The notes beneath the pieces were generated by a model. It was not told the DNA's origin, ran no database searches, and saw only the letters and a list, made by a program, of their open reading frames with translations. DNA of 64,000 nt from SXNM01 sp964586155 (GTDB lineage Bacteria > Myxococcota_A > UBA9042): contig CAZPHC010000007.1 in NCBI GenBank assembly GCA_964586155.1, positions 149,474 to 213,473 on the forward strand. The letters are read 5' to 3'. Positions within the stretch are counted from its first letter, which is position 1. Each line of letters begins with the position of its first letter. Of this stretch, positions 9,801-17,444 are shown one piece after another. Made by a program: the position numbers and the translations under genes.

Positions 9801-9934
9801 TCCTGCTCGAAGGTCGCGGCGGCGTCGTCGCAGCCGGGCAGCAGCGCCAGGACGGCCAGGGCCACGCCGACGGCGCGCCACGACCACCGTCGGGGCGTGG
9901 CGAAGGCTGTCGGGTTGGCGTCTGGTCTCGTCAT
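6893..9934 (-). CDS. Large multi-haem-motif lipoprotein (HzsA/PD40-like)
   Basis: 1013 aa from the ATG at 9934; an ATG at 9943 would add three residues. The signal peptide AVLALLPGC has a lipobox. Four cytochrome-like segments are visible: CAAPTCHG near residue 55, CALGNCHG near 182, CAVCHG near 828 and CATAGCHD near 895. Three use C-X4-C-H spacing and one C-X2-C-H. The middle (about 250-780) is a beta-rich region with propeller-like phrases (GPGGRVYFVSDRARG, RQLTFAPEGDVG), the layout seen in HzsA-related and 'WD40-like/PD40' cytochrome proteins. First gene of the overlapping operon. Likely an exported multi-haem redox protein. How many motifs actually bind haem cannot be decided from sequence, because C-X4-C-H needs a permissive maturation system. 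Confidence 0.8.
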   Translation of the reverse strand: MTRPDANPTAFATPRRWSWRAVGVALAVLALLPGCDDAAATFEQEAAPVLARRCAAPTCHGVSPDAEARGEVLDWSTLLMRVDAYGRLDDLDAARRAALRAANTAEDVRFSSLLRKAIGPEEGGQPHAGGAALGSLESDDARALRRWLAREDAGAGGERSPPLQGPQALFASTVEPLLLGRGCALGNCHGPQSPVPFRLDPGVAAGRSRAVSRANHVQAKVMLALDGDPSSSRLLRKALAPGQGGLPHRAGAVDLAAGVDGPLARAIRAWACAERAATTTPCPPGVASGAPSAPGADVEEASAASVQEILVTAVPRGSSAPDPGGGDAVGPALFALGAFVPGTRVVRAMRQGGGAFAIVDEVSAAACAGGPCDARDVALDAAGDRAIFAVQRAPTGPRLLWQRELPDGPTRQLTFAPEGDVGAVHDRDPCVGPGGRVYFVSDRARGRADDGGVGSELFELDPTSMVPRQRTFSPHRVRWPSPFRVGLETAGTVGVTLLRDVIADQRKAHPFRFAPDLHTELHQHFGVSYPFEAMIQTVEIADGRYVATTLPLAATDTLGGLIVVDRNLGPSLPGPTGVAGTTTPPSLPGYLPPFQRLDLAALGLAAAGEAHALPGLGLLVSARSPVAPGASQGPAWIALLQLGHDHQGRVTIASAVPWLAADDADLRGPVARWRRAPSPPVGPERADAAAASGLLVHQGVPMIDAILAHLPPTGVRPARQDLVAVRLLEPLDVARAPLPAGAIVGASASASTAGLGPQAPVRLLGTLPLAADGSFQAAIPPSSPVRLQAVASDGLAAGLPHNRWLHGEPGQRVPQGVAASPDGPYRATCAVCHGAADGDPTASSPMHVDLVTSASWTLSRYDGGDPRRPLAPPELGVATRSELDFRADVRPILDARCATAGCHDAATRAGDLRLDGGETAWFDVGYEALLARGEGSGGGFRYVDATHGRARASHLAERLLGRELEAPRPLPPGAGPHGALSEAERATLLLWMDLGATFLGSAAASGSAPGGAP

Positions 9935-10089
9935 CGCGCACATCCGCCGGGCGTGCGGGCGGAGCCGCCGCGGCAGGTGCGCCGCACGCGTCGGCCACCA
10001 TGCTAGGACGGGCGCCGAGAAAAACGACCTCCAGATCCAGATTGCAAGATTGGCGGGCGCGGGGCCGCGACGACGCGCGGTGATGGCGC

Positions 10090-10130
10090 AAAAGCGCCGA
10101 CGGCGCCCACCCGGGAGGGGGACGCCGTCG
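10090..10130 (-). terminator. Possible terminator downstream of tRNA-Gly
   Basis: An 8-bp perfect inverted repeat (CGACGGCG at 10098-10105 and CGCCGTCG at 10123-10130) has a 17-base GC-rich loop. Read on the minus strand it is followed by GCGCTTTTGCGC, so a short T run lies four bases after the stem. The position about 55 bases past the tRNA 3' end fits termination. The weak T run keeps confidence low. Confidence 0.4.
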
Positions 10131-10183
10131 TTCGAGGCTCGGTCAGGGGCTGCGTGCCGGCCCTGGGACAGGCGGCGCGTCGG

Positions 10184-10256
<73 letters not shown>

Positions 10257-10284
10257 AACAGGCCGCCGGGGCGACCTGAAGGCA

Positions 10285-10312
10285 AAGATAGGCAGTCCGG
10301 CACGCCTGTCAA
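10285..10312 (-). promoter_or_regulatory. Sigma-70-type promoter for tRNA-Gly
   Basis: Minus strand: TTGACA (10312-10307, perfect -35), 16-bp spacer, TATCTT (10290-10285, 4/6 match to -10). The predicted start lies about 20 bases before the mature tRNA 5' end. The -35 box overlaps the stop codon of the START-domain gene at 10309-10311. Confidence 0.6.
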
Positions 10313-10974
10313 TGGCCCGCCTGGCCCGCCGGCCGCGCGCCGCTGAACTTGCGCAGGCGCTCGATCAGGTCCGGCAGCGCCGAGCGCGACGCGCGCTTCT
10401 GGATCGCGATCGGGATGCTGATGGTCGGCTCGGCGTGGACTTCGTAGACGACGAGCGTGCGGTTGGCGTCGCCGGCCCAGGGCGTCAGCGTCCAGCTGCC
10501 GTCGTTGCGCTTGTAGGTGCCCTTGACCAGCGTCCAGACGCGCCGGTACAGCTTGCCGGGCTCGACGGTATGCGTCGCCTTGGTGCTGGCCTCGAGGTCG
10601 TCGAAGGGCCACGGCATGTCGACCTTGGTCCGGCAGACGACGGTCTGGCCCGAGCGCGACAGCTCCTCGCTCTCGAGCACGCGGACCATCGTCCGCTTGT
10701 AGTCGGCGCATTTCTCGATGATGGCCCAGACCTTGGCCATCGGCGCCTCGATGATGGCCGTGACCTGCGCCCGCGGCATCTCGGAGCCGGCGACCTGGAA
10801 CGAACGGACCAGGATCTCGCCAGCCTCGAGCTTGGCCTTGTCTGCGGCGCTCGGCTCGCCCGCGGCGAAGGCCGGGCCGGCGAACGCGAGCAGCGACAGG
10901 CCGAGGACGAGCGCGCAGCGCCCGGCAACGAGGCGCGGAGGCCGGATCGTGGAGCAGCGTGTAGGTCGGTTCAT
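10309..10974 (-). CDS. Exported START/SRPBCC-like lipid-binding protein
   Basis: 221 aa. It has a signal peptide ending AFAGPAFAAG. The mature part fits the START/SRPBCC helix-grip fold of exported 'polyketide cyclase/dehydrase'-type proteins: SEMPRAQVTAIIEAPMAKVW opens the domain, followed by a CADYKRTMVRV strand, a GQTVVCRTKVDMPWPF strand, a long hydrophobic-basic section, and the final amphipathic helix (ALPDLIERLRKFSGAR). These domains bind a hydrophobic ligand in a central cavity. A periplasmic lipid carrier or chaperone role is plausible but unproven. It lies 85 bases downstream of the CAP-domain gene on the same strand. The stop codon overlaps the -35 box of the tRNA promoter. Confidence 0.8.
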   Translation of the reverse strand: MNRPTRCSTIRPPRLVAGRCALVLGLSLLAFAGPAFAAGEPSAADKAKLEAGEILVRSFQVAGSEMPRAQVTAIIEAPMAKVWAIIEKCADYKRTMVRVLESEELSRSGQTVVCRTKVDMPWPFDDLEASTKATHTVEPGKLYRRVWTLVKGTYKRNDGSWTLTPWAGDANRTLVVYEVHAEPTISIPIAIQKRASRSALPDLIERLRKFSGARPAGQAGH

Positions 10975-11059
10975 CGAAGACCTCGGATCGGCTGGGGGTC
11001 GTGCCAGGCTGCAAGCTGCCGCGCCCGGGCCCGCAGGTCAAACGCGGCGGCGCGGCGGC

Positions 11060-12787
11060 TCATTCGCCCACGAGCACCACCACGCCGATCGAGCCGACCG
11101 CGCCTTCGATCCGGTCCTGCGCCATGCCGACGCCGATGCGCTCGGCCGAGGGCAGCAGCGCCGCGGGCGGTGGCTCGAGCTCGTCGAGCGTCGCGGTCTG
11201 CGCCGTCCAGGCGCGCAGGCGCCTTCCGAGCAGGCGCTGATCCCGCGCGGCCTCGAGCGCGGCGTCGCCGACGCCCTTGAGCGGGCCGTGCGCGGCGTCG
11301 ACGGCGGCGTTCGCGGCGACAGCGACGAGGCCGGGATCGACCTGCAACGAGGCGAGCCCCAGCTTGCGCCGCGCGGCGTCGATGGCGCTGACGAAGGCCT
11401 CGGCCTCGACCCTGCCGTCGATCGGGCGCATCGGCCGGGCGAAGAGCTGCGTCACCCACCAGCGTCGGCCGCCGCCGGGGCGCTCCTCGCCGACGACGCC
11501 GACCGCGCCATGGCTGAAGCCCTTGCCCAGCAGGTTGCGCCGATGGCCGAGGCTGGCGAGCAGGCCGCGCTCGGCCTCGCCGATGCTGACGTTGAGCGCG
11601 AGGTTCTCGGCCGATCGCGCCGCACCGTAGCCCGCGCGGGCCAGCCGGTCCGAGTGCAGGCCGGTCGTCGGCGAGCGATGGCCGAAGAAGCCGTTGTCGC
11701 GCATGTCGCGGCTGTGGTCCTCGGCGATCGGCGCCAGCGCCGGATCCCACGACAGCGCCGGCAGGCCAGCGGCGCGGCGGTCGTCGTTGAGCAGCTTCCA
11801 GGCCAGCGCCGTGGCGTCGCGGGCGTCGCGCAGGCCGGATTCGTCGGCCGGAAGGTGGAAGACGGCGCGATCCGGCAGCGGCCGGCCGACCTCGACCCGG
11901 ACCTGCACCAGCTTGCCGGGCCCCTTGGGCAGCTGGCCGACGAGCTGGACGTCGACCGCGCCGACGCTGTCGCCGACGTCGACCAGGACCTCGACCTTGC
12001 TGCCGTCGACCTTGACCTCGGCGCCGCGCATCGTGCCGTCGGCCGCCAGCACCAACGCCTCGAGGTCGCGGACGGGCACCAGCAGCCGCCCGCGCAGCAG
12101 CCACGGCTTGCCCGGCTCGACCCGCCGCGGCAGGGGCTGCAGCGCGATCGGCAGCCGGGTGGCGACGACGCCGATGTGGCGCGAGACCTTGCGCGCCGGG
12201 ACGAAGACCTCGCCGATGCCGACGATCAGCGGCCCGTCGCCATCGATGGGGTCGGAGATCGCGTCGCGCAGCACGCGCTTGAGCACCGAGCCGGCGTCCG
12301 AGCCCGAGGTTGCGTGCTGGAAGGTGGTGTCGCCGGCGAGCGCGCCCGAGGAGCGCAGCAGGAAGTCGCGGATGTCCGAGGTCGGCTCGCGGCCCAGCTC
12401 GGTGGCGGCGAAGACGAACTCACGCGCCGCGCGGCCGAGATCCGCCGAGAAGATCGCGTCCGGGCCGGCGATCTCGCGCAGCAGGCTGCGGTAGTGCTGC
12501 TCGTTGTCGCCGCTGACGGCGCCGCCGTAGAGGGTCGCCGCCGGCTCCGAGAGCGCGATCTCGACCCGGGCGCCGTCGGCGACCGGCGGCGGCGCCGGGC
12601 CCTCGACGAACGCGGGCTCGCGCGTTGCGGCGGGCGCGACGGCTTCGGCTGCCGGCTCGGCCTGGGGCGCGTCTGCAGCCGGCGTCTCGGGCGCGTCGGT
12701 CGCGGGCTGCGTGGGGGGCGGCGGCGCGACGGGCCAGAGCAGGAGCGCCGCGACGAACGCCACCACGGCGCCGAGCACCAGGAGCAA
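11060..12787 (-). CDS. Membrane-anchored CAP (SCP/PR1-like) domain protein
   Basis: 575 aa from a TTG start, the first ATG/GTG/TTG in the frame; it places a hydrophobic anchor (LVLGAVVAFVAALLLWP) right at the N-terminus. An in-frame CTG at 12877 overlapping the upstream stop (CTGA) is an alternative start that would give a cytoplasmic leader. After a Pro/Ala/Glu-rich linker, residues about 70-330 are of unrecognised type. Residues about 330-450 form a CAP domain: LLNDDRRAAGLPALSWDPAL, AEDHSRDMRDNGFFGHRSP, SAENLALNVS and LGHRRNLL, i.e. the usual His-Glu-His cluster and 'GH.RN' signature. The last 120 residues repeat the start of a CAP fold (AIDAARRKLGLASLQVDPGL) but lack the His. Bacterial CAP proteins are exported and bind lipids or act on cell-wall material. 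Function here is open. Confidence 0.8.
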   Translation of the reverse strand: MLLVLGAVVAFVAALLLWPVAPPPPTQPATDAPETPAADAPQAEPAAEAVAPAATREPAFVEGPAPPPVADGARVEIALSEPAATLYGGAVSGDNEQHYRSLLREIAGPDAIFSADLGRAAREFVFAATELGREPTSDIRDFLLRSSGALAGDTTFQHATSGSDAGSVLKRVLRDAISDPIDGDGPLIVGIGEVFVPARKVSRHIGVVATRLPIALQPLPRRVEPGKPWLLRGRLLVPVRDLEALVLAADGTMRGAEVKVDGSKVEVLVDVGDSVGAVDVQLVGQLPKGPGKLVQVRVEVGRPLPDRAVFHLPADESGLRDARDATALAWKLLNDDRRAAGLPALSWDPALAPIAEDHSRDMRDNGFFGHRSPTTGLHSDRLARAGYGAARSAENLALNVSIGEAERGLLASLGHRRNLLGKGFSHGAVGVVGEERPGGGRRWWVTQLFARPMRPIDGRVEAEAFVSAIDAARRKLGLASLQVDPGLVAVAANAAVDAAHGPLKGVGDAALEAARDQRLLGRRLRAWTAQTATLDELEPPPAALLPSAERIGVGMAQDRIEGAVGSIGVVVLVGE

Positions 12788-12873
12788 CAGCCCGCCACCA
12801 GGCTCGGCGGGCGTCGGCTTGGAGGGCGGTGACGGCAGGGCAGCCTCGCGTGCGGTCCGGGAGGGCCCGACGG

Positions 12874-14130
12874 TCAGGAGCGCGAGGCGCGCCGGGTCTG
12901 ACGTCGCTCGGGCAGGAAGTCGGCGTCGCGCAAGAAACGCCCCATCTCAATGAGGTATTCCCCCTTGTCGAGGTGCATGACGTGGCCGCCCGGGAACCAA
13001 TGCAGGCGGCAACGGTCCCAATGCTCCCAGAGCAGGCGCGAGTGCTTGGGCGGCGTGACGCGGTCGCCGACGCCGCCGATGATCATGCGCCGCTCGAAGG
13101 GCACCTGCGGCCGCCACGTCAGCGGGCTCGACGGCGCCAGGGCGTGGCGCAGGTCGCGGATCGTCAAGCCACGGGCGTGCAGCATGCTGACGATGGCGCC
13201 CGAGAGAGGCCGCCACTCGAGCAGCAGGTCGGCGAGGCTCGTCACCGGCACGTTGGGGATCGCAAACGCGATCTCCGGGTCGGCCGCCGCGACCAGCGCC
13301 GTGGTGCAACCGCCGAGCGAGATGCCGGTGACGCCGATGCGCGGCACGCCGCGATCCCTGCGCAGGTGTTCGGCGATCACGCGGAAATCGCAGACCGCCT
13401 GGGCGAACGCCTCGTTGATCCAGGCGATGCCGCCCGAGAAGAAGCCGTGCCCCGAGAACGGCGAGAGCAAGCCGCGGCGCGGCCCATGGAAGGGCAAGGT
13501 CATCAGCAGCACGTCGCAGCCGAGCTGGTACAGGCGCGGCAACGCCAGCATCCACTCGTTGATCCAGCTCTGCTCGGCGCCAAAGCCGTGGATGGCGACG
13601 ATGGTCGGACGCGCCGGGCCGTCGTGGCGCCAGAGGCGGGCGACGGCGCGGCGGTTGCGCGCCTGGCGGGCCCAGGACGCCCGCAGACGCGGCAGCGAGG
13701 GCTGGAACGGGCTGTCGAACTCGAGATCCTCGACCGCGCCGTCGGTCGGCTTGAACAGCGGCACGCGCGCCGGGCGGCAGCGCACCGAGACACGGCGCGT
13801 CGGCGGGGCGAAGAAGTCGTCCGAGCTGCGGCGGCGGATCTGCTCGTCATAGAAGGCGAGATCGGCGTCGAAATGGCTGAGCTCGATCGGGTTGATGCCG
13901 AGCGGCACGGCCAGCGCGCCGACCGCGCTCGCGGCGAAGGTGCGGATGCCGACGTCCATGGCCGAGGTCGCGCCGACGAAGACGCGATCGCGCTGCGTCA
14001 GGTCGAAGTCGTCGCCGCGATAGGCGAAATCCTCGGGCAGGCGGTCCCACCAATCGCCGGCGAAGGTCTCGGGCGGGGCGTCGAGGCAGGTCTCGTGGGC
14101 GATGCGCGAGACGACGTTGCTGCGGGTCAT
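12874..14130 (-). CDS. Alpha/beta hydrolase
   Basis: 418 aa from an ATG with CAGGGAG 6 bases upstream; a longer frame to 14217 exists but lacks a ribosome site. After about 150 N-terminal residues comes a standard alpha/beta-hydrolase core: oxyanion segment IVAIHGFGAEQ, nucleophile elbow GVTGISLGG (Ser near residue 270), acid in GGVGDRVTP (Asp near 355) and catalytic His in FPGGHVMHLD (near 382). All three catalytic residues are therefore present. No signal peptide is seen, so it is probably cytoplasmic. The substrate is unknown; the insert between the oxyanion loop and the nucleophile suggests a lipase/esterase. It is 86 bases upstream of the CAP-domain gene on the same strand, without an obvious terminator between them. 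Confidence 0.85.
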   Translation of the reverse strand: MTRSNVVSRIAHETCLDAPPETFAGDWWDRLPEDFAYRGDDFDLTQRDRVFVGATSAMDVGIRTFAASAVGALAVPLGINPIELSHFDADLAFYDEQIRRRSSDDFFAPPTRRVSVRCRPARVPLFKPTDGAVEDLEFDSPFQPSLPRLRASWARQARNRRAVARLWRHDGPARPTIVAIHGFGAEQSWINEWMLALPRLYQLGCDVLLMTLPFHGPRRGLLSPFSGHGFFSGGIAWINEAFAQAVCDFRVIAEHLRRDRGVPRIGVTGISLGGCTTALVAAADPEIAFAIPNVPVTSLADLLLEWRPLSGAIVSMLHARGLTIRDLRHALAPSSPLTWRPQVPFERRMIIGGVGDRVTPPKHSRLLWEHWDRCRLHWFPGGHVMHLDKGEYLIEMGRFLRDADFLPERRQTRRASRS

Positions 14131-14242
14131 GGCGCTCCCTGCCGCGGCGCATGGCACGCCGTGCCAGGAGCCTAGCAGCGCCACGACGAGCCGGCCAACT
14201 TCTGGCCCAGTTGCCACGCCGGCACCAGGGCGAGGACGTCGG

Positions 14243-17221
14243 TCAGGGCGTGGTCGCGGCGGTCGTGGCGATCGGTGCGGCCTTGCGCGGCCAGACGGCG
14301 CGTTCGGCGTAGGCGGTCGGCGCGCGGCCGTGGTCGACGATGCGCTCGGGGTGCTTGCGGTCGAACGCCAGGTCCGTCGGTCGGATCAGCTGGTCGAGGA
14401 ACGGTCGCTGCGCCCGAATGGCGATGCGGCCGACGCGGATCCGCTGGCCGCCGTCCTGCTCGCCCTTGACGACGACGAGGCGCTTGCCGGTCGAGCGGCG
14501 GTACAGGCCGACGAAGACGTCGTACTCGCCGGGCGCCAGCGTCGGCGGCAGCTGCACCAGGGTCCGGTCCTCGATGACGTCGCCGGCGCGCCAGCGGTTG
14601 GCCGGGTAGAGCCAATCGCCGGGGACGTGGTCCACCGGCAGGCGGCTGCCCGGCTTCTCGAGGTGGACGAAGACCCACCAATCCTCTTCGAGCGGCCCGG
14701 GCGCAGCGAGCCAGAGCGTGAGGTAGAAGTCGTGCACGGCGATGGCCTCGGCCGGCAGATCCGCGCCGAGCAGCTTGACGCCGCGCTCGAACTCGACGCT
14801 GACGCCGTGGACGTCGGCCGGCGGCGCGTCGAAGACGACCTCGCGCGGCACCTGGTCGTAGAGCGAGCGCAGCTCGAACAGCGAGAGGTAGTAGCCACGC
14901 GAGCGCGGCCAGGTGCGCACGTGCTGGTAGCGCTTCTTGAATTCCTCGTTGTAGACGCCGAACTGGTAGCGGTTGCTGCCGACCGCCGGGCCGAGCGAGT
15001 CCGGCGTCGGCACGGCGTCGAAGCGGCGCGCGACGTCGTCCATCACCGAGCCGTGCAGGTAGGTCGTCAGGATCACCCACTCGGGCCGCTGCTCGTTGAA
15101 ATAGGCGCGCATCTCGGCGTCGAACTCGGGCTGCTTGCGCTGGGCGGCGGTGTCGAGGAAGGCGTGCAGGCCGTAGCTGTGGCGCGTACGGGCGACGACG
15201 CGGTCGACCAGGCCGATGAAGTCGAAGAAGTCGAGATCCGGTGCGTGGTACGGCGTCGAGCCGACGTCCTGGAACGCGACCAGCGCCCCCGGCCGCGCGT
15301 GGCGCGTGGTGTATTTGCCCATGTCCGGGTGGTAGTTGCCCGAGAGGTCGCCGCGGCCGTTCCAGCCCTGCTTCTCGCGCCAGGTGAAGTCCAGCGCGAC
15401 GCCGACCCAGACCGCGACCAGGACCCAGCCCAGCGCCCAGGCGCCGCGCCGAAGGGTCGGGCTCGGCAGCCGCGACGCGATCGCCGCGACCAGCGCGTGC
15501 AGGCCCAGGCCACAGGAGACGAGCAAGAAGGGCAGCGCCGGCAGGTACAGGCGATGCCAGTGCATCTCGTCGCGGCCGACCTTGACCAGGTAGGCCATGT
15601 GCCCGGCGCTGATGGCGAGCAGCACGAGCTTCTCGGCGGTGCGCCCCGGTCGGGCGAGCGAGAGCGGCGCCAGCAGGATCAGCAGCCCGAGGTGGTTGAA
15701 GCTCCACATCTCGCGCACGGCGGCCAGGCCCTGCAGCCAGACGAGCAAGCCGCCGCCGGTCTTGACGTAGTAGGTGTTGGGCGCGAGCTCGCCGTAGTAG
15801 AGCAGCCGCGCGAGGTGGCCGGGGACGGTGATCGCGAGGCCGCCGGCGGCAAACGCCAGCAGCACGGCGTCGATCTTGCGCTCGCGCACCGCGCGCACCA
15901 GCAGCGGCAGCGCCAGCAGCAGGCCGATCAGGTGGATGTCCGGGCGCGTCATGCAGCCAAGGCCGACGAGCACACCCGCGATCGCCGCGTCGTTGCGGGC
16001 CGCCCGCGTGGTCGGCTCGCGCCAGCTGCGCCAGAGCACCGCCGCGCCGGCCATCGGCAGCGCCATCGCCAGCGGCTGCTCCATGCCGCTGGTGGTCCAC
16101 AGGCCGACCGAGGACGACGCGGCCAGCCACAGCGCCGGCCACAGCGCCGGCTGCGCCCAGGCCGAGGCCCCGAGGGTCCGGGCCGCCACGGCCATCGCCC
16201 AGAGCGTGACGCCGAGCAACGCGGTGCCGAGGACCTCGGCGACCTGGAACAGGTCGAGACCGAGCGCCTCGAACGGCACCAGCAGCAGCGTCCAGAGCAG
16301 GTTCGTCAGCCCCTCGAGCCGGTCGTGGGCGTTGAAGACCAGGCCCTGGCCGACGACGAGGTTGTGGGCGTAGCGGAACGAGATGTACGCATCGTCCTTG
16401 ACGAAGTCGATGGCGACCAGGACCGAGACGAGGCCGACGAGGCCGACGGCCAGCGCACCGAGGCGACGCAGCCAGCGCGGGGCGTCGTCGGCGGACCCGC
16501 CCTGCCCCGGCGCGCCCTCGGCGCCCGGCGCGGCCTCGCCGCCGGGGCCCGCCCGACGCAGCAGCCAGGCCAGCAGCGTCGCCAGCGCGAGGCCGGCGAT
16601 CCACGCCCACCACGGATCGAGCACGGCGAACCAGCGTTGGGTGCGCATCGACGACGGCGTGCTGATCCGGATCGGCCCTGCGTCGCCGTCCGCGACGAGC
16701 TCGAAGTAGCTGGCGTGGATGCGATCGTCCGCGGCGGCGGGATCGTCGACCGCCAGGCGCCGGCCGTTGCTGCGGTCGTAGATGCCGACGCGCACCTCGA
16801 GCCGCTGCGGCTGGCAGGCCTCGGAGGCGCCAAGCTGGAGCTCGACGTGCTGGTCGATGACGCCGTCGACGATGGCGCCGAGCGGCAGGTCGCGGACGAA
16901 GCGGCAGGCCGAGCCCGCGGCCTCGATATGGACAAACACCGACGGCGAGCCCGCCAACGGGTGCTCGGCGGTGAACGTCAGGTCGATGGGCAGTGTGCCG
17001 CCGAGACGGGCGCGCTCGGGCACGCGGGCGCCGAGGAAGCGGACACCGTCGGCCATCGGCACGGCGTCGGCCGGATCCAGCCCCGGCGGCAGGGCGGCGC
17101 TGGCGCGCGCGGAAGGGAGCGAACAGGCGAGCGCCGCCAGGACGACGAGCGCGAGCGCGCCGCCGCGATCGCGGCGCAGGGTCGTCGGGCGCGACGGGTT
17201 TGGGGGCAGGCGGTCCGACAT
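14243..17221 (-). CDS. GT-C family membrane glycosyltransferase with flanking beta-sandwich domains
   Basis: 992 aa from the ATG preceded by GAGG. It has an N-terminal signal/anchor (ALALVVLAALACSL), then a luminal beta-sandwich (residues about 45-200), a transmembrane helix, and a polytopic GT-C core. The core's first loop contains FVKDDAYISFRYAHNLVVG and LEGLTNLLWTLLL, which match the acidic 'D-D-A-(F/Y)-I-(S/T)-x-R-(Y/F)' loop of polyprenyl-phosphate-sugar transferases such as the mycobacterial AftB type. A large C-terminal periplasmic part ends with a second beta-sandwich similar to the first (VFVHLE...VGLYRRSTGKRLVV against VFVHIE...VGIYDRSNGRRLAV). It probably transfers a lipid-linked sugar to an envelope glycan or protein at the periplasmic face. 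Divergent from the YeeE/YedE genes; no strong promoter seen. Confidence 0.8.
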   Translation of the reverse strand: MSDRLPPNPSRPTTLRRDRGGALALVVLAALACSLPSARASAALPPGLDPADAVPMADGVRFLGARVPERARLGGTLPIDLTFTAEHPLAGSPSVFVHIEAAGSACRFVRDLPLGAIVDGVIDQHVELQLGASEACQPQRLEVRVGIYDRSNGRRLAVDDPAAADDRIHASYFELVADGDAGPIRISTPSSMRTQRWFAVLDPWWAWIAGLALATLLAWLLRRAGPGGEAAPGAEGAPGQGGSADDAPRWLRRLGALAVGLVGLVSVLVAIDFVKDDAYISFRYAHNLVVGQGLVFNAHDRLEGLTNLLWTLLLVPFEALGLDLFQVAEVLGTALLGVTLWAMAVAARTLGASAWAQPALWPALWLAASSSVGLWTTSGMEQPLAMALPMAGAAVLWRSWREPTTRAARNDAAIAGVLVGLGCMTRPDIHLIGLLLALPLLVRAVRERKIDAVLLAFAAGGLAITVPGHLARLLYYGELAPNTYYVKTGGGLLVWLQGLAAVREMWSFNHLGLLILLAPLSLARPGRTAEKLVLLAISAGHMAYLVKVGRDEMHWHRLYLPALPFLLVSCGLGLHALVAAIASRLPSPTLRRGAWALGWVLVAVWVGVALDFTWREKQGWNGRGDLSGNYHPDMGKYTTRHARPGALVAFQDVGSTPYHAPDLDFFDFIGLVDRVVARTRHSYGLHAFLDTAAQRKQPEFDAEMRAYFNEQRPEWVILTTYLHGSVMDDVARRFDAVPTPDSLGPAVGSNRYQFGVYNEEFKKRYQHVRTWPRSRGYYLSLFELRSLYDQVPREVVFDAPPADVHGVSVEFERGVKLLGADLPAEAIAVHDFYLTLWLAAPGPLEEDWWVFVHLEKPGSRLPVDHVPGDWLYPANRWRAGDVIEDRTLVQLPPTLAPGEYDVFVGLYRRSTGKRLVVVKGEQDGGQRIRVGRIAIRAQRPFLDQLIRPTDLAFDRKHPERIVDHGRAPTAYAERAVWPRKAAPIATTAATTP

Positions 17222-17444
17222 GGCCTCGATCCATCGGGTGCGGGAGCGACACCGGAGCCCCTCGGGCGTCCGGCCAGCGCCGCTCGCGGGGCTGACGAAG
17301 CGGGCAGCATGGCGCAAGGCCGCCCGCACGTCGACCCGTCGGCGGGCCGGGATCTTCGGGCCAAACGGGCGATCGACTGGACAGAGCGCCCCGGCAGACG
17401 CAGCTTGCAGTGCGGCCGCTGGCGGTACGGCAGGAGACAGGACG

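Noticed and set aside
17222..17444. Promoter between the GT-C gene and the YeeE/YedE gene
   Set aside because: TTGCAG followed by TACGGC is only 15 bp apart and both are poor. I see no acceptable box pair.
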